A DNA stretch of 64,000 bases from Mayamaea pseudoterrestris (GCA_027923505.1 BROI01000008.1:62001-126000); one strand, 5' to 3'; shown: positions 22,735 to 34,527, numbered from the stretch's first letter. The notes: generated from the letters alone by a model not told the origin. Numbers and translations: made by a program.

Positions 22735-24746
22735 GCCGTGATGGCCATGTGTTCGGCTGTCTCAGCAGCCACGTCCTCGACGTTTGTGGCTACGAAAACG
22801 CACGTTTCAGCTGTCGTCGCGGCAGCAGCTGCAGCAACAAACTCACGCTTTGCCTTGGCAAGTAAGCTACTCATGTCGGCACTCGCAGCAATTGTTTTGT
22901 TGGCGGCAACTGCAGCAGCCGACGCTTCCGCCATGGCTTTCTTTGTGGAAATATCGAAACCACTTACGGATGTTGACATTACAACATCGGCGACGTTGAT
23001 GGCATCCAATATCTTAGCTGTCATGGCTGCGAATGATTTGTTGGCGGCCAACACTGCAGCCATCGTTGCCTTTTGCTCGTCAATTGCGGCACTCAAGGCC
23101 AACTGAGCCTGCGCTTGTACATGCGCCTGCAAACCCCATACGTTGCGTTGCAACAACTTGTATAAGTTTGGCACGTCAATCGATGGCATTGCATCAATTA
23201 ATTGCCGCAGAACATGAGCCGGATCTGGATAGCGGTCGATTCCATCAGCGATATTCATGCGTGCCGAGTTCGCCGCAGCAATGCTTAAAACTCGCTGACA
23301 CCAATCGGGGTCAAAGAAACGCTTGTAGTCTTCACCGCAGAAGTCAACGGTGCGTAAAGGCGAACGTACAGATGCAAATGCCTCCAATAGTTCGTCGGAA
23401 GCAAACAAGGGGAACCGGATCATGTCGTCCATATTGCCAAAATCACCATAAGACGACTTGTTGAGGGTCAAAGAGTAAAATTCTTCATTGTCATGCGCAA
23501 AGGTTGCAAGTGCACTTGTGATAGCGTCAGTCCAAACAGCCGTCACAAACGTAATGGACAATGACTCAACGCCCCAGCCCCCACGACGAGCTTCTTGCAA
23601 AAATGTTGGCAGCACATGGACAGCTTTTGAATGTACTTCAAGCTTTACAACGCGATGTTGGGATCCCACAAGGGCCCGACACAAGCTTTCCAACATTAGT
23701 CCGTCACCACGAGCTTGCCGTTTGAGCTTCAGTGGACTAATGCGTAACCCCCTATCCTTTTCAATGGAAAAGGACCCAAAGTCAAGTGAAGGAATGTTCG
23801 ACTCCACGACAGCTTGGCAAATATTGTCACTGACAGTCTGCTCGGCACACCCAACGCGGTCGAGATTCAAGCGAGAGAGATTAGGATTTCGAATCAGCTG
23901 TGATAGACCTTGCGTATCATCGTTTTCTGTCAGTGTAATGTCAATCAGCACACGCGGAAATTGTTCAAATGGATCACAGGGATTCAGGGAAACCTGGAAA
24001 AGACTTGGCAGCGGCGCAAGCGATTGACAAATGGCGAGGAACGCCCCTTTGGACAAGTTAGTTGCGTCGAACTTTCGGAGCTCTCGACACTGAGTGATAA
24101 ATTCCGCAAGTTGCTGGCCATGCTCTTCCTCAAAAACACTTGTTGAGAATATATCGCACCCAAGACCCAAGGTGTCGATGAGTGCTGCGCGTGAGCTTGC
24201 CATTATACAAAGGTGGGGGACGAACTCAGGAGGAACTGGACTAATGCACATGGAGTCTATATTCTTCAATCGCCCCAAAAAGTCACGAAATTCAGCGGCG
24301 CAATCATCAAATGTAGGAGCATCAACGTTGTCGCGTGCTAGTTCTTGGAGGGTCTCCTCAAAATGATTTTCAAAATAACCGAAATTGATGGTAACCTTTC
24401 GAGGATATTCAGAAGCCGGCTCTTCCATGGCAAGATGCAATTGACGCGCCGCCGCATCAAGAGCAAATCCAATGAGCAGGTCAGCATCGATGTCGACTTC
24501 CCGCTCGGTGAATAAATTGGGTGCTTGGGCGCGTGCTTGGATCCGCTCGATTGCCGTTGGCGGCTCAACCTGCGCAGCGATCACCTCTGCAGCAAAAGCA
24601 GCAGCAATGCCATTGTCGTTCATAATGTACGATGTCCTGATGCTTGATAATAGTCGAACGACAAGATTGGAGCGTTGCCTGTCGCTTGCTACGAGTACTG
24701 TATGCTGCTCGACAAAAAGTATCTGTCGCTGCTGTTGCTCGTCCAT
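22440..24746 (-). CDS. Leucine-rich-repeat (RNI-like) protein 2 with Ala-rich tail, single exon
   Basis: An unbroken 768-residue frame. Residues about 120-520 carry irregular leucine-rich segments (LSRLNLDRVGC, VESLSITFVTAVW, YSLTLNKSSYG) with block order like LRR protein 1; for example MLVESVCRAFSDGQLIRHLEI there aligns with MLESLCRALVGSQHRVVKLEV here. Residues about 545-768 form a long Ala-rich, helical, probably coiled-coil tail (AAVLAANKSFAAMTAKIL). LRR1 lacks this tail. The start could be Met41 (24626) instead of Met1. No leader or membrane span is seen. The gene lies tandem to LRR1 on the same strand. Function is unknown; protein binding is the likely role. Confidence 0.75.
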   Translation of the reverse strand: MDEQQQRQILFVEQHTVLVASDRQRSNLVVRLLSSIRTSYIMNDNGIAAAFAAEVIAAQVEPPTAIERIQARAQAPNLFTEREVDIDADLLIGFALDAAARQLHLAMEEPASEYPRKVTINFGYFENHFEETLQELARDNVDAPTFDDCAAEFRDFLGRLKNIDSMCISPVPPEFVPHLCIMASSRAALIDTLGLGCDIFSTSVFEEEHGQQLAEFITQCRELRKFDATNLSKGAFLAICQSLAPLPSLFQVSLNPCDPFEQFPRVLIDITLTENDDTQGLSQLIRNPNLSRLNLDRVGCAEQTVSDNICQAVVESNIPSLDFGSFSIEKDRGLRISPLKLKRQARGDGLMLESLCRALVGSQHRVVKLEVHSKAVHVLPTFLQEARRGGWGVESLSITFVTAVWTDAITSALATFAHDNEEFYSLTLNKSSYGDFGNMDDMIRFPLFASDELLEAFASVRSPLRTVDFCGEDYKRFFDPDWCQRVLSIAAANSARMNIADGIDRYPDPAHVLRQLIDAMPSIDVPNLYKLLQRNVWGLQAHVQAQAQLALSAAIDEQKATMAAVLAANKSFAAMTAKILDAINVADVVMSTSVSGFDISTKKAMAEASAAAVAANKTIAASADMSSLLAKAKREFVAAAAAATTAETCVFVATNVEDVAAETAEHMAITAPQVIAANKARRAALIVASSANRFSTKTLMLVAVQNVASAVATDAYNKVVADVEDTKLNVSYQELAAAVTAVEAATKNFAKATSLLMAFYEKCNFSGL

Positions 24747-25043
24747 TGCCGCCGAACGACCGAGCGCCGGGTTACAAAGGCTACGCGATAGCTATCCATC
24801 ATCTGCCTATCAAAACCCCATATATGTACAAATCGTACAAGTACTACCGGTAGAAGCGATCGTCAAAGCAAATTTACGAATTGTAATAGACATAATACTA
24901 GAATAGGAATGCTAGATCTTGATGTCACCAAAGTGTAAGCTAGAGTTTCCTGTTTCGATGCAACCCTGCAACTTGTGCTCCCTCGAACGCCATTCAAAAG
25001 TGCACCTCCTTTGCCCACTACTCGTACGCAGCAGCTACTGCTC

Positions 25044-26342
25044 CTACGAAACGTGCGCGTCGTTCAGTTCCGCCGTCACTGCCTCTCCTCCGACAGTCGC
25101 AGCTGCATCCTTCCAAACAACCTTGCCATTCGCATCAGTCTTTAAATCAGGTGCAATCTTTTCAAATATCTTCTTCTTGGCAATCTTTGCTTCTGGTTCC
25201 GGCTCGCCCGTAAAATCTCCAAAAACGACGCGATCACCAGGACTCGCATTGTTTGGAGGCACGACAAACTTGACTGCTGTATGGTCAGCGTTGGAAGCAC
25301 AAAGTACCATGCCATGTGAGGCAAATCCGACAAGGTTGCGCTTCTTCAAATTGCACAGAACCAAAACACTTCGTCCAATCAAGTCGTTGGTTTCGTAGAA
25401 CGGTCTCAAGCCCGAGGCAATCTGTCGCACCTCTCCATTTCCCAAGTCGATTTCTTCGCAAAAGAGCTTTTCCGCTTCGGGGTGATGCCAAGCCTTGAGA
25501 ATCTTGCCGACGCGAACGTCAAGGGCGGAAACGTTATAATCCGCGGTCGATGCTTCCGCTGCCGCTGGTTCTTGCTGTTTGACTTCCTTGGGCTGCTGTG
25601 CTGCCTTCTTTTCCTTCTTGTCCTTCTTTTTTGTATCACCTTGTTGACCCTTGCTAATGTCAGCTTGCTTTGCATTTGTTTGCTGTTTCGCTTGCGGCGA
25701 TTGCGACTTGGATTGAAAGACGAGCGAATCGTCCTCCGTTCCATCAAAGAATACTGGATTGACTGCCGCGGCTGACTTGCCATGTGTCACACTTGACGGT
25801 AATCCGTTGCAACCAGATTGAAGAAGCAGGGCGTGACAAGTCTGCAGCCAGCGAAGAATGTGAACATGCGACTGACACTCCTTCAGCAGTTGATCCGAAG
25901 TGAGCAATTCAATGGCCAAATCCAAGTCGGCAATGCTTGGCGCATGACTCGTCAATAGTAGAAACGCATGGTGTTCCAAGTGACTATCGAGACTAGTCAG
26001 CAAGTCATTCGCAGCATTCCTGCGACGAATCGAATCAGCAACGCTCATCCAAGCCGTCAAGCCTGCCGATCCAAAAGGCGTTTTTGGATGCGATAGCAGC
26101 GGCCGACCCGTCTGGTTTTGCTTGACTCCAATGACTCCGACTAGAGTCTTGATGATGACATTGCGCTGCGTGAAAACGTGGTCCGAAAGCGTCATGGAAA
26201 GCGTGGCCTTTGGCTTTTGTTCCACCTTGACTTGGAGTGGCGAGACAAGCTTGAGCAGGAGCAACTCCAACAAGCGATCCGACGCGAGCTGCGACGGCGA
26301 CACCACGACATGGCAGAGCAAGGCAGACGTAACGACTGTCAT
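25044..26342 (-). CDS. Arc1p/AIMP1-like protein with C-terminal EMAPII tRNA-binding domain
   Basis: A single-exon frame of 432 residues from the ATG at 26342; the frame is open for 79 codons more upstream, but that part looks non-coding. Residues about 95-190 resemble the helical C-terminal half of GST folds that aminoacyl-tRNA synthetase cofactors use to assemble (LTSHAPSIADLDLAIELL, HILRWLQTC). A Lys/Gln-rich linker follows (KKKDKKEKKAAQQ). The last about 165 residues match the EMAPII/OB-fold tRNA-binding domain (LDVRVGKILKAWHHPEAEKL, GLRPFY, VLCNLKKRNLVGFASHGMVL). Such proteins bind tRNA non-specifically and tether it to methionyl- or other tRNA synthetases in the cytosol. A synthetase catalytic domain is absent, so this is a cofactor. 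Confidence 0.88.
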   Translation of the reverse strand: MTVVTSALLCHVVVSPSQLASDRLLELLLLKLVSPLQVKVEQKPKATLSMTLSDHVFTQRNVIIKTLVGVIGVKQNQTGRPLLSHPKTPFGSAGLTAWMSVADSIRRRNAANDLLTSLDSHLEHHAFLLLTSHAPSIADLDLAIELLTSDQLLKECQSHVHILRWLQTCHALLLQSGCNGLPSSVTHGKSAAAVNPVFFDGTEDDSLVFQSKSQSPQAKQQTNAKQADISKGQQGDTKKKDKKEKKAAQQPKEVKQQEPAAAEASTADYNVSALDVRVGKILKAWHHPEAEKLFCEEIDLGNGEVRQIASGLRPFYETNDLIGRSVLVLCNLKKRNLVGFASHGMVLCASNADHTAVKFVVPPNNASPGDRVVFGDFTGEPEPEAKIAKKKIFEKIAPDLKTDANGKVVWKDAAATVGGEAVTAELNDAHVS

Positions 26343-29300
26343 TTCGAGTGCAACAAGTATTTGCTTTTGGATGATTGCCGCTTGATTTGAGCATGCATCT
26401 GTCGTTGCTCGTGGCGAGACGGAACCGGACGCAGATCTGCGGTGCTCCAGTATCGTCTGTCCATGGTGCGTTTTGTTTCGGTGCGACAGATGTATCGTCC
26501 GTGATTCAGTCGTGCAAACTGCCTTGCTACGATCTTTGCAAGGAGGCTCTTCATCTTCAACCATCTCCATCCAATGCAAGCCAATGGAATGTCATCGCTC
26601 GAAGATCCAATAACTTGTTCCGCAAGAGGAAGAATTTGATTAGAGCAAAAGGGCGCACGAGCTTCCGCTCCGCTGGCGGCATCAAGTCGAATCGAATCTT
26701 GGATGCATGAAATCTTTTGCGTCGCACTTGCTGCCTTCCCTCGCGACAAACCCTGAAATCTTTCATCGAAGCTACTGATATCGAAACTTCAAGATGGTAT
26801 TAGGTAGACGCTGGGCGGGGCTGCCTGGGAGTGAGCAGTCGTTTGTCTCTGAGCAGCCGAATGATTCCTACGCGTCCGACGCTGCAGCGCTGCAAATTTA
26901 GGCGACGCTAGCGCCTTCTAAGCCAGCGTTGTCCTTTGCAATGAGTCGATTGATCAAGACAGCTCTGTCACTGATACTGGCGACGCGGTATTGATCATGT
27001 CTTTGGAGGGAGGAAGCAGCGAGATAATCGGTACTTCAAGTCTTTAGATTCGTCATTCGTGTCCTCGCGCACTCTCGACAAAGTGGAAAGTCAAGTCAAT
27101 TGGCGAATGAACTTCGCTGAATGAACTAATTTGGCCGCTTTGCGTTGACGTCGCTTTTCCATTTCATGTTGCGGCGCAGGTGGCTTGAGTCGATGGCATG
27201 TAATGGTTACACAATCCGAGGAAATCTGCTTCCCCTATGCCAGCGGCCAGCGGCATTTTCGTTATGCATTATGCATGCATGATGGCTGGCCATATTGTTT
27301 GCACCACATCGAAACATCTATCTGTCATTCAGCTGCAAGCAATAAAACTTTATTAGCGAGACGAGGGGTTGCGAATTCGACGGAAAAGGAAATTGACACG
27401 ACAGGTTGTGCGCCGCAAATTTGACAAGTCTGCCTGCGATCTTCAAAAGCAAGCTGGAAAGAATGAGGGATATATAAAATTCTAATCTGTAGCTATTGCT
27501 ATCAAGGACGGTGGAGGAGGCTTTGCCAAGGGGAATGAATCGGCATGCCATTCCTCACAGCTACCGGCTACCGGCTACCCGTATATGACGTTGAAGCTAG
27601 TCAGCCGACTGAAATTTCGAAAGGCGAAAAGCCCCACTAGTAATAAAGGCATTTGATGGTAAATTCGATCTAGTGGCAAGCGCTTTTGCAGCAGCAAACG
27701 TCGTCGATGCTCAGGTAGGTAGCTGCTCTGTTGCCCACGCTCATGTCAATCCCTCGACCAAGGTGAACTGACTAACTGCTGTGGCTGCTGAACGCGGCAA
27801 AGAACATTCGGCAGCACATATCGACGAAGGTTTCGACTATTTCGTCATTCTTGCTACCACGTCAAAGCCGTTTTGCTTCGATGCGTTAAGCGACTCTCAA
27901 TGCTTAACCAAATTTATCGTTAAATTTAAAAGCCACTACAGCAGCATACGACTTGAACTTGGCTTTTACACGGAATTTACAATCTGTTTTATTTTAGTCG
28001 GCACCAATAATTGAGCGACAATCGTCATGCGAGGAAGTTTAGTTGCGACTTGGCTGCGTGCGAAGCCAGGATCGACAACGATAATGTATTTCACGCATGA
28101 GCAACAAAACGAGCCTTCGTGGACGTCAGCCAAAAGATGCAACATCATCTACTTGTCGTTGCAAGTGCACGAGCTGATGGATGAATGATCGGCAAATCGT
28201 CATGACAGGATCAAGATGCCTCCTCAGTTCCAACGACATGCTTCGGTCAACGAAATACGCGAACAACACGCGTTCATGTGCGCTAATTCGCGCCCGATAC
28301 AGTAGCAGTCAGCCAGGATGTACAAGCCAAGACCGACGAGATGCCTTGCTATCGTTCGACGCGCACATACGTGGTATATTGTAGCACTAGGAGAACAATG
28401 GCGCCAGTCTCAACTTTGACTTAGCCGTTGCAAAGTTGCTGCTCAATATCTTAACCGAAATAATTTCCACCAAAAGCGATATAGTTGAGCAAACAAGCTT
28501 TTTAAGCGCAACGCGCCACGCCAGTGCCTTTCAACGATAGTTGCGCCGGTCACCGGCAATGGGCCACCTTATCGCATTAGTTGCTGCTGCAGCAAAAGGT
28601 CATTTGGAGTTGCGAGGATGCAACACCATGCACTCATTGCTGAGCATGTCTCGCAAATAAGCTCGTTGACATGTGCGACGTTGTCCGATTGCTCCTACGA
28701 AAGGTTTGGTGACTCGCAACCGCAACTCATTATTCTGTTTGTCCAACTCTGTGCTTCGCTTCGTGTTAAGCACTGCGTTTATTGTTGTGAGCACGTTGCA
28801 GAAATGTCGAGTGCCATATAGAGAGAAGTCCATTCTACCAGCAATTGCTGGCGTTTAAAAGTTGCTACCGGCATCATGCTAACTACCATGCGAAATGCGG
28901 GCTTCGTATCATGCGGAACGCTGATTTCGCTGAAAGTGATGATTGTTTTCCTTTGTAGTTGTTATGGCGGACATTGCCTTTGCTTCCGCTCCTCATGTTA
29001 CCCGATATTCGTTAACAGTAAATCCGTCGTCTGTTCGAGTGCGCAGTTAAACGTCGCGTCCGTGAGCCACAACAAGCAGTGCTATTAATTCCACGTGCTG
29101 GTGGGCTCTAAAAGCTGCTTACGCTGAACACTGCTGTCAGTGCTTTCGGAGACTATACGTGGCTGTCCATTCTCCATACTCTTACTTGCTTGTACGTTGG
29201 TGGTATCAACATCAATAGTCTGCGCAAACTGCCACGATGCTCGCTGGCTGTGAGTGCTCAGCGCTTGTCGTCGCATTAAAAGTAGCTGCGATATCGAGTC

Positions 29301-31852
29301 GCAACTGAAAGCATGCTGCAATGTAGTTGGTGCGCCCGTCGCTTGCTTTCAGGTCCTCAATCTGCAACACCAGTAAACTACTACATCAGTTTTTGCTTTG
29401 TTCGGTCCTTGCTGTTTCCACGCAACAAGAAATGTTACTAATTCGGCTCATATGCTGATTCCAGTGAAAGAACGACACAAGTAGCGAATCGTCGTCCGAC
29501 CGCCAGTCGCGTCGCCGCTACCATCCGCGTCCATTCGTTCGCCAAGTAGTCCATTTCGTCCAAGCAACCCTTTATATGGTCTACGCCGTTCCTTTAAAAT
29601 TGCGATGCTTGTCGGCCGATGACAATTTAAAGTTAAGAATGAAGTCAAATCTTTCACTTGCGGTGCAGCGACGAGTACCAGAAACCTTGCGTTCAAGCAG
29701 CGGTTGCTTACTGTCGCCATCACCGTCGAGAAGCTACTCGACGTGCTTGACGAGCTCCTTGTGCGCGACGATGATTGTGTAAATCTTAATGGCAGTTGGT
29801 ATCAAGATTAAGGTATTCGTGGAATTGTCAAACAAGTTGCCTTGTCATCAAAATGGATGCGACTGAGGCAGTACCTCTGCCTGTCGAACGGTTCAATGCG
29901 CGTCTAACCACCGCAGCATCACTACACATTGAAAATTTTCGTGTCATTCTTGTTGCTTGGCCGAAAGTGAAGTTAACAACTGATGGAAGGCCAATGATGA
30001 TGCGGAGGGCGGTCGAGCGTCAGCGACAAACCATTCGCCTTGGGCGGTGATGGCGGAACCTCCAGTACAGATAGCATCATGGAGAAGAGCAAGTCCTTGT
30101 AGCTAAATAGTCGGAGCTGCATCCATTGCTGCTTTGGTGATCAGTCATAGTCAAACTTGTGGTGACTAGCGATATGAAGCAGAGCGAGATGGAGTTGCCG
30201 CCGTCGTCGTCAAAGTTAATGCTTTAAACGAGCCTGTTCGCTCATCGTCCTTTAGCAGTGGCTAAACCTTTGTCATGAATACTGCGCTGTTGCATTCGAC
30301 ATGTACTTGCAGCCTAGAGAGGACGCTTGTTCGATGACACGAGTCGCGTCGAGAAGATCATGGAAGTTCGTGATGGTCATCGATCGTCGTCGCGAGCGCT
30401 CTGATTGGCTCGTCAACGTCATCACTGTGGTACAAATAGTAGTCCAAAAACTTTGAAATAAATCAAAGTTATAGGCACTATGGGACGAAGTGTAGTGCCA
30501 AAAACTTTGAAAATCAAAGTTATTGGTCACTGTGCAACCAAGTGTACACGTCGGAACGGTTCTCGATTCACCGTCGGTTTCGTCGACATCGACCATGGCG
30601 CCCATGCGCAGCTGATGATGTCCATTCCTGAATATACAAGTTGTATTTATGGTCGTGGCGCCTCCACAGACTTGCTAATGCTTGATCGAACAACATCGAA
30701 GATCAGAAGAGCAATCGCTTCCTTTCGAACAAACATACCAAGCCGAGCCATGACAATCACTACATGCCATCTTGAGGATTTGAGTATTGGAAGTTTCTTC
30801 CAAGCATTGCCAAAACATATGCTGCCGCTCGCCGCTACGTCGTTTGACAAGAGCTTGCGTGCGTACAGCATGGCGCTGCAGTTGGTTTCTGGCGGCAGCA
30901 ATTGCCCTTAATTCCGACGACAACCAACTTGACGACACATGAAAGACAACATGCTTTCACACGCGATAAGAATGATCTAGTCTCTACAATGTCAACAATC
31001 AATGCCTGGCAGTAATGGGGACGTTACACGGAGGAGAGAGGAAAGTTGATGGCCGGATGCATTGTCATCACGCACTACAGGTGGCAACACTACCGACGCC
31101 GCAATCTTGTTGTCACGTCTATTGTTGGGATATACTGCACCTTGGTTCTTGTCGCCTATCGTGCTCACTACTCCGAGTAGTTGTGACCAAAAATGTTATG
31201 GGCGCGCAATTGTGACCATTGTTTTGGTCGCCAGAATGCTTCTGGAGTTTTGTATCTCGAGCTCTTTCGTTTGCATTGGTTCCTTACAGGCGTTGTGGAA
31301 GAGTTCAACGGGAAATCGGACACTTTTTCTGACTCGCATGTCGATGGAGTGCGGCACGACTTGGGAGCTCTCACTCTTTGGGCCTTTCACTCTTACTTCA
31401 ACGAAACAACAATCACATTTTCACCTCACATACCGAAGACACGACAGCCAAACAGCTTTGACCATGAGAAAATCGGCAGTGCGAGCTTGCTCAACACCAA
31501 TTTCAGTTGCGGCAATTACCACGCTGCATTCCTTGCCTCCTTCGCCGTCATTTACTAGCATCGCTGATGCGTGTCGGCGCAATCTTGGCCCAAGCAATCA
31601 GGGACAGCTACATTTTGAACACGGTTGCAATCTACATCCACATAACGCACGCGGCAGAAACAACAAGGCAAGAATACTGCATGCGACACTCGTTGAGGCT
31701 CTTGCCTTGCTTGATGATGATCTGAGTTACAATGGCACGGAATAGTCGTATGCATTGAGCGAATGTTTGACAGCTAGTAAAAGGATAGAATATTTTGGTA
31801 CAATAGCTGAAATTTAGAGTGAAACATTTAAACTGCGTACATATATGGCTCT
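26343..31852. other. 5.5-kb gene-poor region, possible ankyrin-like relics
   Basis: No long frame with a recognised domain and no splice-consistent gene was found. Short peptides resemble ankyrin repeats in scattered frames: VAAAAKGHLEL at about 28580-28612, VDMCDVVRLLLRK at about 28664-28702, and DLAVAKLLLN at about 28418-28447. They are separated by stops and frame changes. A 227-codon frame at 31062-31745 has no family I know and overlaps another frame of 121 codons. Promoter DNA of the tRNA-binding protein gene lies at the left edge. The region may be a decayed repeat-protein gene cluster, but the evidence is weak. Confidence 0.35.
30445..30530. repeat. Twin short inverted repeats
   Basis: AACTTTGA...TCAAAGTT occurs at 30449-30470 (6-bp loop) and again at 30503-30521 (3-bp loop). 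Each is set in a similar context, CCAAAAACTTTGAAA before and AAAGTTAT(A/T)GG after, so a segment of roughly 54 bp seems to have been duplicated. The function is unknown. Confidence 0.6.
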
Positions 31853-34527
31853 TTAGAATGTGGGAACGCTCGACTCGCGTCCAACTTGACTCATGTCGGC
31901 AATTTCCTCGTAGCCAAGATCATCGAGCGCCAACGACGAGCGAATAAGCTTGTTTCTCGACTTTGCAAGCGGCTTAAAGAGAGCAGTAGAGCGAACGCGA
32001 CGGTTGAAGCGCTTGCTGGTGCGCATGGCAACGACGAATCCCAATCCAGCGCCAACAATGGCGGTAAGGGTAGCTCCAATGATGAGGACCCAAAGCGGTG
32101 GTCCATTCTGGATGATCTTGGTCGTGAAATACTCGTCGTCGCTAAAGCCTGTCGCGTCATCATCGGAGAGTGTCACATTCTCCTCGAGTAACCTGTAAAG
32201 AGATCGATTTACATACAATTTAACGTTAGTTCCATTCGCAGAGACGGCGCAGACGCGAAAAAGACAAGTTTGTGGCACAATTACGTACATTGTAAGCCCA
32301 TTAAAGTCACAAGTCACGCCAGCAAGCCGTTGCTCCTGGAAATAGGTATCAATGACTGTGTTGGCGGCATCGTAGAGATCCGATCCAGTTTTGTTGAAAA
32401 TATCGTGCGCTTCGTCCGTTTCGGTTTTGTTCTGAACGTTATAAATGTAAGCAAGAACGTCTTTAATGGTTCCATCGTGCATGCCCTTCTTCACGACGCA
32501 TCGGTAGGCTCCTCCATCTTCGCGAACACATGCCTCTGCAACTTCTTTTCCATTTAAATCTCCCTTTGGAATCCAGCCGCGTTCCAGGGCCGCCATGTAC
32601 GACCACTGCGGCTCGTACAAGTCCGTCCTGAAATTCCAGAAGAAAAATCCTGCAAGGGCGAAATACGATTTTATATTAGTGACCCCCAGCGAAAGAAGCG
32701 AGCTACGTCAGGGTGCCCAACCGACGTAAATTTCACTTACCATGCCCAATGCCCGAAAAAGCGTTAATTTTCTTAACAGCCAAATGACGCATGACGTTAT
32801 CGGTATCATCCAAATGGGTCGGGACGTTTGGTGGTGCCGAGATCCAGTCTCGTCCCTGGAACGGGTTGCCGGATTTTTCCTTGATCCAATCGCGTGAACC
32901 TGGACACAAACCAAATACGGGACCACTCATGCCAGTCCCGTACGGGCCTTGCAACGGCTTGGACGGATCGACAGGCGTCCCAGGTTGCCCTTCCATGTAC
33001 GGGTCGGCGCACTTTGTGTACTTGCAGGGACTTCGCGGAAAGCCTGGTAGATTGTCGTTGAAACCGTTGAGCCACATGGCGCAATTGTCTGTCGCGAGCG
33101 ACCATTCTCCAACAATGACTGGGCCAAACTCTCGTTCCATTGCGGCAATGGCGCCCTTCTTTCGGCAAGCATCCGTGAAGTAGCCAATCCGCGAGTCAGG
33201 ATCCTTCCATGCCTGGTAAATGTGTGTATCAAGCGCTCTCTCTGGGCATCCTGCCATGAAGCCTCCCCAAATTTTGGTATCGAAGCGAAAAGAATCGTGC
33301 ATAATGTATCTCCAGTAGGGCGCATGCTGCTTCATGATGAGATATCCATCCCAGTAAAACTAAATGCGGGTAGAATGGAATATGATAAGACACTGGATTC
33401 GTTGTCGCGCAAGTGCCGATGCTCACCATCGTACAACCGTTTCATACCTTTTGTAACCTCTTGATTGGCGTGTACTGCCACGGTTCATTAACTGGCTCTA
33501 ATCCCAAGACGGCAGGATGACCGGCGTAGCGTTTGACAACCGCTTCAACTACCTTGAGCGAGTGTTCCATATTGGCTTCATTAATGTCCGAATAAGTGGC
33601 AGTCTTTGGGTCAAAAGTGCCAATCCATTCCGCCGATCGAACTGGCCAATGTTCGAAAGTAGTCAAACCAGCGAACTCCGACGACACTGGCAGCAATAGC
33701 AAGGATCAACAAAAGACGCAATGTCAGACGAAAGTTTTGAACGGGCTAATCGTAAAGACTAAGCATTTCACCTCACTCTTTCACTTACATGCCGACGTCC
33801 AGGAGAACCCCATGCTTTGCCCCGAATTATCAAATCCATTTTGCGAGTCTTTCATGGTATGAATGTCAAGCAAAACGCTCATGCCATTGGCATATGCCCA
33901 GTCGAGTAGTAGATCAACCCGATCGAGTGCGCCGTCGACGCAGCCATCCGTATAGGGACCGTATGGAACGTACATGAAATCGCCAATCGGTAGCCGCAAG
34001 CTATTTACAGCGCCACTATCCTTGAGTTGCTCGACAATGTCTTGGGTCAGCCAGGTGTCCCAGTGACGCTGGAGTTGCTTGTTGGCTTCCTTTGGACCGA
34101 GGACCTGTTTATGGAAAAAAGGTAGCGAAGAATGTGAGACCCAGACGAGGCAGCGACGTGATGCATGCGCTCATCATTCTCCAAAGTATCGTACCTCACA
34201 AAACGTATACATATCAAAGGCCGTCGTATTGACTCCGCCGCCAAGAAACTGCATGAACATGCTTGGCGTAATCCACGGTTCCAACACCAACCATCCTCCC
34301 AAGTTGACTCCGCGAATTTGGTTATTGAAAGGCCTGGTCTTGTCGTCGGCGCTGCAGGTCATGTTGGAGGAATGAGCAGTGAAATGAGGAAACTGCATTG
34401 AGTCGGAATCCTTATCGGCGTTGCTGCTGCTGCTTTCCGACGACGACGAAGACGACTCGTGAGCGAATGCAATTGACGGAGTCGTCACTGCAAGGAAGGC
34501 AAAAATGGCGGCGATTGAAAACTTCAT
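31853..34527 (-). CDS. Membrane-anchored GH5 exo-1,3-beta-glucanase-like enzyme, six exons
   Basis: Exons read leftward are 34195-34527, 33789-34104, 33448-33686, 32741-33359, 32289-32649 and 31853-32192; the product is 735 residues. Residues 1-22 are a signal peptide. GVNLGGWLVLEPWITPS (73-89) is the hallmark of fungal-type exo-beta-1,3-glucanases. LEPVNEP (279-285) supplies the acid/base Glu284 and VGEWS (379-383) the nucleophile Glu381. GFFFWNFRT and YEPQWSYMAALERGW follow. A C-terminal transmembrane helix (about 654-679) leaves a 56-residue basic cytosolic tail with YEEI. The enzyme should release glucose from beta-1,3-glucan at the cell surface or in the vacuole. That fits chrysolaminarin or wall glucan turnover. 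A Ser-rich stretch follows the leader. Confidence 0.88.

Noticed and set aside
22738-24366. Plus-strand frames of 90-179 codons opposite LRR protein 2
   Set aside because: Antisense shadows of an Ala- and Leu-rich coding region; they show only low-complexity Ala/Ser composition.
26343-26579. Upstream extension of the tRNA-binding protein by 79 residues
   Set aside because: The extra part is rich in His, Arg and Thr, has no match to the family, and two other frames are open over the same stretch. The ATG at 26342 gives a usual N terminus.
31062-31745. 227-codon plus frame as a gene
   Set aside because: No domain or leader, and it is overlapped by 121- and 72-codon frames. It lies in a region with decayed-looking coding scraps, so a real gene cannot be supported.
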